A stretch of 64,000 nucleotides of DNA, taken from positions 24,150 through 88,149 of the forward strand of contig JAQYWR010000035.1 in assembly GCA_029379225.1 (NCBI GenBank), given 5' to 3'. The notes beneath the pieces were generated by a model. The model did not search any database, was not told the origin of the DNA, and worked only from the letters and a program-made list of their open reading frames with translations. Source of the DNA: Nostoc sp. S4. Its GTDB lineage: Bacteria; Cyanobacteriota; Cyanobacteriia; Cyanobacteriales; Nostocaceae. The position numbers and the translations under genes are program-made. Below are positions 44,904 through 52,966 of the stretch, in pieces. Every line of letters begins with the position of its first letter. Within the stretch, counting starts at the first letter, position 1.

Positions 44904-47006
44904 TTAAGCTAAGCCTATAACTGTAATCAGCATATCTATTAACTTAATGACAATAAACGGCGCAATCAACCCACCTAACCCATAAATTAAGATATTACGT
45001 TGCAATAGCTGATTAGCCGTCAAGGGTCTAAACTGTACACCTTTCAATGCCAAAGGAATCAAAGCTGGAATAATCAAAGCGTTGTAAATCAGTGCTGATA
45101 ATACAGCAGAATTAGCGCTAGTCAAATTCATAATATTCAGGCTTTGCAGGTTAGCAGCAGCAAACACCGCTGGAATAATTGCAAAGTATTTAGCAATATC
45201 ATTAGCGATGGAAAATGTAGTCAATGCGCCGCGAGTAATTAGCAATTGTTTGCCAATGCTAACAATATCAATTAATTTTGTGGGATCGGAGTCCAAATCC
45301 ACCATGTTGGCGGCTTCTTTTGCGGCTTGGGTTCCTGTATTCATGGCGACGCCGACGTTAGCTTGAGCTAATGCTGGAGCATCGTTAGTTCCGTCTCCTG
45401 TCATTGCAACTAGTTTGCCTGCTGCTTGTTCTTTTTGAATCACACTGATTTTGTCTTCTGGTGTGGCTTCGGCGATGAAGTCATCCACTCCGGCTTCTCT
45501 AGCAATCACGGAAGCTGTAATCCGGTTATCCCCTGTTAGCATCACGGTACGCACTCCCATACGTCGCAGTGCAAGAAAGCGATCGCGGATACCAGGTTTG
45601 ACAATATCTTTGAGATAAATAATCCCGTAGATTTCGTTATCGAGGCTAACTGCTAAGGGTGTACCTCCCAATTGAGAAACTCGTTCATAAGCTGCATCCA
45701 GTTCTGGAGTATCTTCTGTGTTGCGACGAACAAATCCTTTAATGGCTTTGACTGCTCCCTTCCTGGCCTCATGTCCACCGGGTAAGTTTGTACCGCTCAT
45801 GCGTGTTTTGGCAGAAAAATCTACCCCTTGTGCCTGACTAGAGTCAAAATCAAAGCGTGCGCCTAACTTTTCTGCCAGCCGGAGAATCGATTTACCTTCT
45901 GGTGTATCATCAAAAACACTAGCTGCCCAAGCAACACTAGCAATTTCCAGCATAGTATGACCGTTGATTGGGATAAATTCTTCCGCCAACCGATTACCAA
46001 GGGTAATTGTACCTGTTTTATCGAGAACTAGAGTGTTAACATCGCCAGAGGCTTCTACGGCTCGTCCTGAGGTAGCAATAACGTTAAATTGAGCAACTCG
46101 ATCCATACCAGCAATACCAATAGTACTCAGTAACCCGCCAATGGTGGTAGGAATCAATGCTACTAATAGGGCAATCAAAATTGGGACGCTAACTGGATTA
46201 TCGATATAATAGGCAAGTGCGGGCAAAGTCGCCACAACAAACAAAAAGATTAAGCTGAGAACTGCCAGCAACACCGTCAAGGCAATTTCATTGGGTGTTT
46301 TGCTGCGTTCTGCCCCTTCCACCAAGGCAATCATGCGGTCGATAAAACCTTTACCTGGGTCAGATGTAATGCGGATAATTAATTCGTCTGAGATAATCCG
46401 CGTTCCACCAGTGACGGAACTGGCAACATCGGAGCCTGATTCTTTTAATACTGGTGCAGATTCTCCAGTAATTGCCGATTCATCGACCGAGGCGACACCC
46501 ATGATTACCTCGCCATCAGCAGGTATAATATCGCCAGCAACCACGTAGATGTTATCACCTTGTTTGAGGCTGGTAGATGAAACTTCATTAATTGTGCCAT
46601 CGGGAGCGAGTTTTTTGGCGATTGTCTCTGATTTTGTAGACCGTAAGGCATCGGCTTGAGCTTTTCCCCGTCCTTCAGCTACGGCTTCAGCAAAATTAGC
46701 AAACCAAACTGTAAAGAATAAAATCCCTGATAACAAACCGTTAAACAGTTGTGGTTTCTTTTGAGTGACTGGGCCAAATAAGTTGGGATCGATGGTTACC
46801 AGTAGAGTAACAATTGTCCCCACCCAAACCAAAAACATCACCGGATTTTTGATTGCATACTTAGGGTTGAGCTTAACAAAAGCATCTCGAGCTGCCCTGA
46901 AGTACAACAACTTAGTATTTACCCTCGCTTTTTTACGTGCTTGGCGGCGATCGCCAGGACGAAAACTCGGGCGTCTAGCTTTGGAGGTAGGTGCCGCTTT
47001 ATTCAT
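44904..47006 (-). CDS. kdpB: potassium-transporting ATPase ATP-binding subunit
   Basis: Catalytic P-type ATPase subunit of the high-affinity K+ pump, 700 residues. Key motifs: TGESAPV (actuator loop), the phosphorylation site LDKTGTIT (Asp 329), KGAVKAI in the nucleotide domain, MLTGDNRITA, and MTGDGTNDAPALAQA. About seven membrane helices. The N-terminus is basic (KARRPSFRPGDRRQARKKA), longer than in E. coli. It lies 213 bases after kdpA; that gap holds repeat DNA, so translational coupling is unlikely. Confidence 0.97.
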   Translation of the reverse strand: MNKAAPTSKARRPSFRPGDRRQARKKARVNTKLLYFRAARDAFVKLNPKYAIKNPVMFLVWVGTIVTLLVTIDPNLFGPVTQKKPQLFNGLLSGILFFTVWFANFAEAVAEGRGKAQADALRSTKSETIAKKLAPDGTINEVSSTSLKQGDNIYVVAGDIIPADGEVIMGVASVDESAITGESAPVLKESGSDVASSVTGGTRIISDELIIRITSDPGKGFIDRMIALVEGAERSKTPNEIALTVLLAVLSLIFLFVVATLPALAYYIDNPVSVPILIALLVALIPTTIGGLLSTIGIAGMDRVAQFNVIATSGRAVEASGDVNTLVLDKTGTITLGNRLAEEFIPINGHTMLEIASVAWAASVFDDTPEGKSILRLAEKLGARFDFDSSQAQGVDFSAKTRMSGTNLPGGHEARKGAVKAIKGFVRRNTEDTPELDAAYERVSQLGGTPLAVSLDNEIYGIIYLKDIVKPGIRDRFLALRRMGVRTVMLTGDNRITASVIAREAGVDDFIAEATPEDKISVIQKEQAAGKLVAMTGDGTNDAPALAQANVGVAMNTGTQAAKEAANMVDLDSDPTKLIDIVSIGKQLLITRGALTTFSIANDIAKYFAIIPAVFAAANLQSLNIMNLTSANSAVLSALIYNALIIPALIPLALKGVQFRPLTANQLLQRNILIYGLGGLIAPFIVIKLIDMLITVIGLA

Positions 47007-47084
47007 AAACTCAAGTTAGGAATTAGAAATTAAAAGTTAAAACTTAGAAAATGACTGATAATTGATGACTGTTGAGAGCCAGTT

Positions 47085-47180
47085 GCTTCTCCTAAGGTAG
47101 ACGCTGCGCGAACAACGGGGGGAACCCTCCGAAGTTCCGATCGGAGGAAGCCTCCGCTCAGACTTCTCTCCACAACGCAC
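47085..47180. repeat. palindromic repeat cluster between kdpA and kdpB
   Basis: GC-rich stretch with nested inverted segments (AACCCTCCGAAGTTCC/GGAGGAAGCCTCCG and AGACGCTGCGCGAAC). The style is that of the short interspersed repeats found between genes in many Nostocales. It breaks an otherwise compact operon. Confidence 0.55.
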
Positions 47181-47219
47181 TGGCTGCTGTTAACCCTTAA
47201 CCGTCAACAGATAACTTTT

Positions 47220-48905
47220 CTATCTGCCAGAGGCTAATTGCAAACCCTCGGCTATAGGGCCTAAAGCGAGAACGGGAAAGAAAGTCAACACTCCTAAAAT
47301 TAGTGTTACTCCAGCAGCGATCCCAGTGAATACCAAAGAATCAGTTCTCAGAGTACCAGGGGTTTCGGGAACTGCTTGTTTGCGAGACATCCCGTCAGCT
47401 AACAGCAAGATGGCAAACATGGGAATGTAGCGTCCTGCTATCAAGCTAACTAAAGTACTCAAGTTCCACCATAAGGTGTTATCTTTCAATCCTTCTAAGC
47501 CAGAACCATTATTTGCCCCGGCTGAGGCATATTCATAAACTACTTGGGAAATGCCGTGATAGCTAGGATTGCTAATTCCAGCTAGGGAAATTGGGTAAGC
47601 TAAGGCGATCGCGCTGGGAATTAAAACTACAATCGGGTGAACTAACAATACTACGCTGGCAAGGACGATTTCCCGTTTTTCAATTTTGCGTCCTAAGAAC
47701 TCTGGGGTACGTCCCACCATCAGCCCAGTCAAAAAAACGGTGAGAATTAAGTAAATGAATAAGTAAGCTGTGCCAGTTCCTTGACCGCCCCAAATAATTT
47801 GAATAAACATATTGAACAGACTCGAAAATATTCCTTGTGACATTAAGGAATCGTGCATCCCGTTAACAGCACCACACATGGTGGCGGTGGTCGTAACTGC
47901 CCAAAATGCCGTTTCTGCCCAACCAAATCGGACTTCTTTACCCTCTAAATTCGGTTGTTCTAATCCAAAGGATCTGTTAACTACAGGATTACCTTGTAGT
48001 TCTCCCACGGCTGTGACTCCAACCAGAACTACAAAAATTACAAATACCATCCAGAAAAGCAACCACGCTTGTTTGATGTTGTTGGCAAACACACCATAAG
48101 TGTAAATTAAGGCTGCTGGGATGGAAATCATGGCGATGGTTTCGATTAAATTAGAAGCACCATTGGGATTTTCAAAGGGATGGGCGGAATTAGTACTAAA
48201 AAAGCCGCCGCCATTCTCACCCAACATTTTGATTGCCTCAAAGGATGCTACTGGGCCTCTGGCAATATACTGGGTTCCTCCTTCCAAGGTTGTCACATCC
48301 ATAGTCCCAGCTAATGTTTGTGGTACACCTACTACAACCAAGGCGATCGCACTAATAATTGAAATTGGCAGCAATATGCGCGCGATCGCCCGGGTAAGAT
48401 CGACGTAAAAGTTACCTAGTCGTCTACCCGTTAATCCCCGAATAAAAGCAATTCCCACTGCTAAGCCGGTGGCTGCGGAGGTAAACATCAAAAAGCCTAA
48501 AGCCGCTACCTGACTAAAATAACTTAAAGTTGTCTCACCAGCATAGTGTTGCTGATCGGTATTCGTTAAAAATGAAATCGTTGTGTGCAACAATACATCC
48601 CAACTAATCGCACCTAAGCCGTTAGGATTCCAGGGTAAGAATCTTTGAAAATATAACAGTAAATATACTGTAACTCCCATAATCAAATTAGTGAAGACTA
48701 CAGCCCGGATATATTGCCAGCCAGTCATATCATCTTTTCTACGCACACCCGCTAGTACGTATATACTTCGCTCTATCGGGTCGATCGAGAAATCAAGCAG
48801 TGTTCTTTCTCCCATGAAGACACGTGCCATGTATCTTCCAAATATCGGAGTAATTGCTACAACAATACACAGCGTTAAGCCGATTTGTAAAAAACCTTGT
48901 CCCAT
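47220..48905 (-). CDS. kdpA: potassium-transporting ATPase channel subunit
   Basis: Channel-like subunit that selects K+, 561 residues with about ten membrane helices. The selectivity-loop sequences are visible: SFLTNTDQQHYAGE (first pore), GENGGGFFSTNSAHPFENPN (second), VNGMHDSLMSQG (third), and ANNGSGLEGL (fourth). The N-terminus MGQGFLQIGLTLC fits the family. First gene of the operon; expression of kdp normally depends on KdpD/KdpE-type sensing, but no kdpD or kdpE lies in this window. Confidence 0.97.
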   Translation of the reverse strand: MGQGFLQIGLTLCIVVAITPIFGRYMARVFMGERTLLDFSIDPIERSIYVLAGVRRKDDMTGWQYIRAVVFTNLIMGVTVYLLLYFQRFLPWNPNGLGAISWDVLLHTTISFLTNTDQQHYAGETTLSYFSQVAALGFLMFTSAATGLAVGIAFIRGLTGRRLGNFYVDLTRAIARILLPISIISAIALVVVGVPQTLAGTMDVTTLEGGTQYIARGPVASFEAIKMLGENGGGFFSTNSAHPFENPNGASNLIETIAMISIPAALIYTYGVFANNIKQAWLLFWMVFVIFVVLVGVTAVGELQGNPVVNRSFGLEQPNLEGKEVRFGWAETAFWAVTTTATMCGAVNGMHDSLMSQGIFSSLFNMFIQIIWGGQGTGTAYLFIYLILTVFLTGLMVGRTPEFLGRKIEKREIVLASVVLLVHPIVVLIPSAIALAYPISLAGISNPSYHGISQVVYEYASAGANNGSGLEGLKDNTLWWNLSTLVSLIAGRYIPMFAILLLADGMSRKQAVPETPGTLRTDSLVFTGIAAGVTLILGVLTFFPVLALGPIAEGLQLASGR

Positions 48906-49392
48906 TTTGCGCTCTATATAAAGTTAAGTGCTAGCAAGCTAATTCTTAAAAATAACAGATTAACTGTTGGTATATTTGATTTCTAGTGACTTGGCAAGAG
49001 CTGATCCCATTTTGAATCAAAGAATTTTAGATTTTCAATGCCTTTGCCATTTTTTGTCAGTTGGATTGAGGGAAACGAAACCCAACCCACTAATCGAGGT
49101 ATTTTTCAATTTAGCGTTTAATATTTATAAGTATTTTTTTATACAATAAACTTTCAATATTTACTACTTTTAAAAATATCAGAGATTTCTAAAAAATAAA
49201 TTTAGGGGCTTTAAACCGACTCTGCAGAGGGCAAAAATATATTTTCTTCCTTCTGCCTGATTGTTGAGCGCAGTCGAAACACTGCCTCCTGCCCTCTGCC
49301 TTTCCTTTGGTAAGTTTTTCAAATCACATCTGACTGCTATAACTCTATTGTTATATTGAAATTAGCATGATGATTTTTTGAGGTTAATAAAA
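48906..49392. other. promoter gap of kdpA and of the DUF29 gene
   Basis: About 490 AT-rich bases between divergent genes. Repeat-type sequence (CTGCCTCCTGCCCTCTGCC and GAGCGCAGTCGAAACACTG) occupies about 49245-49310. No coding frame was supported, and no operator could be named. Confidence 0.4.
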
Positions 49393-49914
49393 ATGACACA
49401 AGAATTAATCGACCTCAGAACTTGTATTTTAGAAGGACGTTACGCAGATGCTTTGGCAATTGTTGATGAATTAGAGGGCATGAGTAAACAAGCTATTCTG
49501 CGTAATATTCAAGCATATTTAAGAATTCTACTGATTCATTTAATTAAAAACCAATTAGAACAAAGATTAACCAATTCTTGGGTAACTTATATTCGGAATT
49601 CAATTCGAGAAATTAAAAAGCTAAATATTAAAGATAATAAAACATCTTATTACATCAATTCTGATGAATGGGAGAAAATGATAGAAGAGGAAGTTATGGA
49701 AGATGCGATCGCTGATGCCAGTGAAGAAGTAATGAATGGTCAATTCACTCGCTCTCAATTGTCAGCGATACTAAATAAAAACCAGATTTTAACCATAGCA
49801 AAAAATTTCCTAGCTTTAACATATACTTATTCACCAAAGGAATTACCAGGAATTATGGATGATTATCTCAGTCAGTTAGCTGGGGGAGAAAATTGGATAA
49901 ATCGGCAAAAATAA
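49393..49914 (+). CDS. DUF29-family protein
   Basis: 173 residues from the ATG at 49393 (GAGG 12 bases upstream); the TTG at 49378 adds five residues. The DUF29 core is recognisable: ADALAIVDELEGMSKQAILRNIQAYLRILLIHLIKNQLEQRLTNSW then VTYIRNSIREIKKLN, followed by an acidic region and a helical C-terminus. DUF29 proteins are common, multi-copy and uncharacterised in cyanobacteria; a toxin-antitoxin link has been suggested for some but nothing here supports it. Confidence 0.7.
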   Translation: MTQELIDLRTCILEGRYADALAIVDELEGMSKQAILRNIQAYLRILLIHLIKNQLEQRLTNSWVTYIRNSIREIKKLNIKDNKTSYYINSDEWEKMIEEEVMEDAIADASEEVMNGQFTRSQLSAILNKNQILTIAKNFLALTYTYSPKELPGIMDDYLSQLAGGENWINRQK

Positions 49915-50039
49915 GGCGATCGCTATTTATTTGCAGAATCCATTGAATATTCCACTATGCTGATTGCTAAAGCGTAGTATTTATTTTATAGTACTGTACG
50001 GATAACAAACAACAAAGTTTTTGCCAATTTAAGGTAGAG

Positions 50040-50876
50040 ATGATCGAAGAAATAACTCGCCGCAAATTTCTCGCCACAGCCACCTTGGCGACGGGTTTTG
50101 CTTTAGCAGTACAACCGATTTCTGCTGGAGTCATTACCACCGATACTAAGGGATTAGTAGCGGGTGGCGTGAAAATTCCCGTTAAAGATGGCGAAATTCC
50201 TGCCTATCGAGCAGTACCCGCCACTGGTGAGAATTTCCCCATTGTTCTAGTAATCCAGGAAATTTTTGGCGTACACGAGCATATTCAGGATATCACTCGC
50301 CGCTTTGCCAAATTGGGGTATTTGGCGATCGCTCCAGAATTATTTATCCGTCAAGGTGATGTCTCCAAGTTGAGCAGCATAGACGAAATTCGCCCAATTG
50401 TCGCCAAAGTACCAGATACCCAAGTGTTATCCGACCTTGACGCCACGGTAAACTGGGCTGTGAAATCAGCCAAGGGTAATGCTAATAAATTGGCAATTAC
50501 AGGTTTTTGTTGGGGTGGTCGCATTGTCTGGCTATATGCAGCACACAATCCCCAAGTGAAGGCGGGTGTGGCTTGGTATGGGCGACTCGTGGGTGATGCT
50601 ACCAAACTTCAGCCTAAGTATCCCGTTGATATTGCATCGAAACTCACAGTCCCAGTTCTCGGACTCTATGGTGGTCAGGATACAAGTATTCCCCTAGATA
50701 CAGTAGAGCAAATGCGCGAACGCTTGAAATCAAGCAGCAGCAAATCTGAAATCATCGTCTACCCCAACGTATCCCACGCCTTTTTTGCGGATTATCGTCC
50801 CTCTTACCGCGAAAAAGAAGCTAAGGACGGTTGGCAGCGCCTTTTAGCGTGGTTTAAAAGTTACGGAGTGCAATAA
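50040..50876 (+). CDS. exported dienelactone hydrolase-family protein
   Basis: 278 residues. A twin-arginine-type signal starts the protein (TRRKFLATATLATGFALA, RRKFL pattern), so export in folded form is likely. The alpha/beta-hydrolase domain has LVIQEIFGVHEHIQDITRRFAKLGYLAIAPELF, the nucleophile Cys in ITGFCWGGRIVW, Asp in YGGQDTSIPL and His in VYPNVSHAFFADYRPSY. The Cys-Asp-His triad is complete. The substrate is unknown; family enzymes open lactone rings. ATG at 50040. Confidence 0.9.
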   Translation: MIEEITRRKFLATATLATGFALAVQPISAGVITTDTKGLVAGGVKIPVKDGEIPAYRAVPATGENFPIVLVIQEIFGVHEHIQDITRRFAKLGYLAIAPELFIRQGDVSKLSSIDEIRPIVAKVPDTQVLSDLDATVNWAVKSAKGNANKLAITGFCWGGRIVWLYAAHNPQVKAGVAWYGRLVGDATKLQPKYPVDIASKLTVPVLGLYGGQDTSIPLDTVEQMRERLKSSSSKSEIIVYPNVSHAFFADYRPSYREKEAKDGWQRLLAWFKSYGVQ

Positions 50877-50892
50877 CCCGAATTTCTCACTC

Positions 50893-51046
50893 TATGTAGT
50901 GGGAGGGGTGGGGAGTATGGGGGGTGTGGGAGGTGTGGGAGGTGTGGGAAGACACTTTGCGCTCTTTCTTAAGCGCCCATTCTCAATTCCTCCTCATTCT
51001 CCTCACACTCCCCACACCCCCCACACTCACTCTTATTCTCACTTGT
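50893..51046. repeat. G-rich/C-rich imperfect inverted repeat
   Basis: A G-run-rich arm (50896-50951: GGGAGGGGTGGGG, a long G run, repeated GGTGTGGGA) faces a C-rich arm (about 50995-51035: CTCCTCACACTCCCCACACC) across about 50 bases. The plus strand also meets the four-G-tract pattern for a quadruplex. It lies just after the hydrolase stop, and may end its transcript. Confidence 0.6.
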
Positions 51047-51137
51047 GAGAAATCCAGGAATAAGCTGTTATATTATTGGGCATTGGCTATTAGTCAAACA
51101 ATTTTGAATAGTCAACCAAAAATTATCTGATTTGAGC

Positions 51138-51461
51138 ATGAGTCAAAGTGAGATCAGACAAAAGATAGCTGGTTTGGTAAAAATTACATCTATAATTTTA
51201 ATCCTGAGTGCCATAGGGTTAGAATTAGCAAACATTTCTGGGATATTAAACACTAATAATACTCCCAAGATTTTTACTTTAATTTTAGGGATGGCAAGAT
51301 TTGCACTGATAGCTCATTTATTAGAAGGAATAATAGCAGGTATTTATGCAAGTTCAAAAAGTCAACTACCATTTCAATATGGAATTTATACTTTTTTCGT
51401 AGGTACAATTGGCTTAGTAGAACTATTTAAACAAGAAAATAAGTATAGGACTCCTATTTAA
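51138..51461 (+). CDS. small membrane protein, unknown
   Basis: 107 residues from the ATG at 51138 (an in-frame TTG lies at 51132). Three hydrophobic segments (about 13-33, 43-65 and 80-97) suggest a three-helix inner-membrane protein; a basic N-terminus and basic tail. No family recognised. It converges with the rhodanese gene. Confidence 0.6.
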   Translation: MSQSEIRQKIAGLVKITSIILILSAIGLELANISGILNTNNTPKIFTLILGMARFALIAHLLEGIIAGIYASSKSQLPFQYGIYTFFVGTIGLVELFKQENKYRTPI

Positions 51462-51511
51462 TTTTTTAAAAGATATCTGACTTTTTGAAAAAGTTGAATA
51501 TCTAATTCAAG

Positions 51512-52363
51512 TTAAAAGTTGCTATCAATGGGTAAGGAAAAATCACGAGACCATTCATTCCAAGAGCCAAAATAATTTTTGGCAGAAATTCCTGCCTCTT
51601 CTAGGGCTATCAATGTATTAGCAGCCCTTGAACCTTTGAAGCAGTAAATGTACACAATGGAATCTGAAGTAATACCTACTGATTGACAAATTTCTCGGAT
51701 TTCATCTGGCGAGCGGAACGTGGGGATTTCTGATTCAGAATTCATCAAACGATGCCATTCTAACCAGACTGCGTTAGGGATTCTACCTTTGCGAGGACAA
51801 AAATCGGGATTGTAGGGAGAAGAACTCAGCCCAAGCCATTCTGAACTGTCGCGCACATCTAATTTAATAATTGCTGGATTGTCAATTGCTTGCAACATTT
51901 CGGCAGTAGTCACCATCATGTCAGCATTGGGATGTAATCTAAATATGCTGCTTTCACGTTTTGCTACTTCATCGGTAGTAGGTAATCCCGCCTTGAGCCA
52001 TGCTCCATATCCTCCCTCTAAAATAGATACCTGAGTGCAACCCAAATACTTCAGTAAGAAAGCTGCTCGACAAGATTGACCATAACCTTTATTTAAAGCA
52101 TCTTCATAAACAATTAGCTGTTCTGTACCGGATATTCCTACCCTGCTCATCATTTCTGCAAAATATTCTTGCAATTTCTTTAATCCTGCTGGGTAGGAAT
52201 TCTCTAAAAGATATGTGAAAAAATCTCTAATATTGATAGATTGAGGAATATGAGAATTAGCATAATCTTCTGGACTTCGCGTATCGATAATGACAGTTTG
52301 TAATGACTTTTCTGCAAATACTGATGCGAGTTCTTGAGCAGAAATGAGGAGTTTCGTGTTCAC
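51512..52363 (-). CDS. two-domain rhodanese sulfurtransferase
   Basis: Thiosulfate or 3-mercaptopyruvate sulfurtransferase, 283 residues, two rhodanese domains. The first (about 1-125) is inactive-type (VIDTRSPEDYANSHIPQSINI); the second (about 140-280) holds LDVRDSSEWLG and the catalytic loop YCFKGSRAAN with the active Cys. A six-residue CFKGSR loop is closer to thiosulfate sulfurtransferases than to the CG(S/T)GV(T/S) loop of mercaptopyruvate enzymes. Start is GTG at 52363; no in-frame ATG lies near. No signal peptide, so cytoplasmic. Confidence 0.9.
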   Translation of the reverse strand: MNTKLLISAQELASVFAEKSLQTVIIDTRSPEDYANSHIPQSINIRDFFTYLLENSYPAGLKKLQEYFAEMMSRVGISGTEQLIVYEDALNKGYGQSCRAAFLLKYLGCTQVSILEGGYGAWLKAGLPTTDEVAKRESSIFRLHPNADMMVTTAEMLQAIDNPAIIKLDVRDSSEWLGLSSSPYNPDFCPRKGRIPNAVWLEWHRLMNSESEIPTFRSPDEIREICQSVGITSDSIVYIYCFKGSRAANTLIALEEAGISAKNYFGSWNEWSRDFSLPIDSNF

Positions 52364-52637
52364 GCTTTCATGCTAATGTTATTTTCCTATTAGGCATTAT
52401 CGCGTTCAGGAGATTTGCATTTTGGAATGCAAATTACAAAAGCATGAATACTAAATGTTACGAGATAACTTTTATAAATATATAGTAGATTGCAAGTTAA
52501 TTTTGATAACTCTTCTTCTTGATAGATGTCAAATATTATTTTATTTAGTGACATTCCACCTTACTAGCCTGACAAAACTAAAATGTTGTAGATTAGGTTG
52601 AGCGGAGCAAAACTCAACATGGATCTTACTGAGCGAC

Positions 52638-52826
52638 TACTCCCAAGTCTGTAGCCATTACTCCCAAGTCTGTAGCCATTACTCCCAAGTCTGTAGCCAC
52701 TACTCCTAAGTCTGTAGCCACTACTCCTAAGTTTGTAACCACTAATCCTAAGTTTGTAACCACTAATCCCAAGTCTGTAACCACTAATCCCAAGTTTGTA
52801 ACCATTACCCCGAAGTCTATAGCCAC
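52638..52826. repeat. minisatellite: nine 21-bp units, open on the minus strand
   Basis: Nine 21-bp units (consensus near TACTCCCAAGTCTGTAGCCAC) with graded divergence along the array. The minus strand stays open through all units (52626-52826, GTG start) and would encode a seven-residue repeat (V-V-A-T-D-L-G) that could form a hydrophobic heptad helix. There is no ribosome binding site; coding status is uncertain. Unit length of 21 (a multiple of 3) is what keeps the frame open. Confidence 0.85.
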
Positions 52827-52966
52827 TACGAAAATGATATTATATGATGTCCGGCTAATTAGTTATGATTAGCAGATCTGGGCAAAAACCAGGAAACCCT
52901 CTTTTCTCCTGCCCCCCTGCCGTCTTCACGATCGGTCTTTAACCAAACACAATATTATCTGGTGAT

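Noticed and set aside
48967..49149. 60-residue plus-strand frame upstream of the DUF29 gene
   Set aside because: No family, no ribosome binding site, AT-rich promoter region.
52626..52826. Confident protein call for the minisatellite frame
   Set aside because: Only the 21-bp period keeps it open; no ribosome binding site, so it is reported as a repeat and not as a gene.
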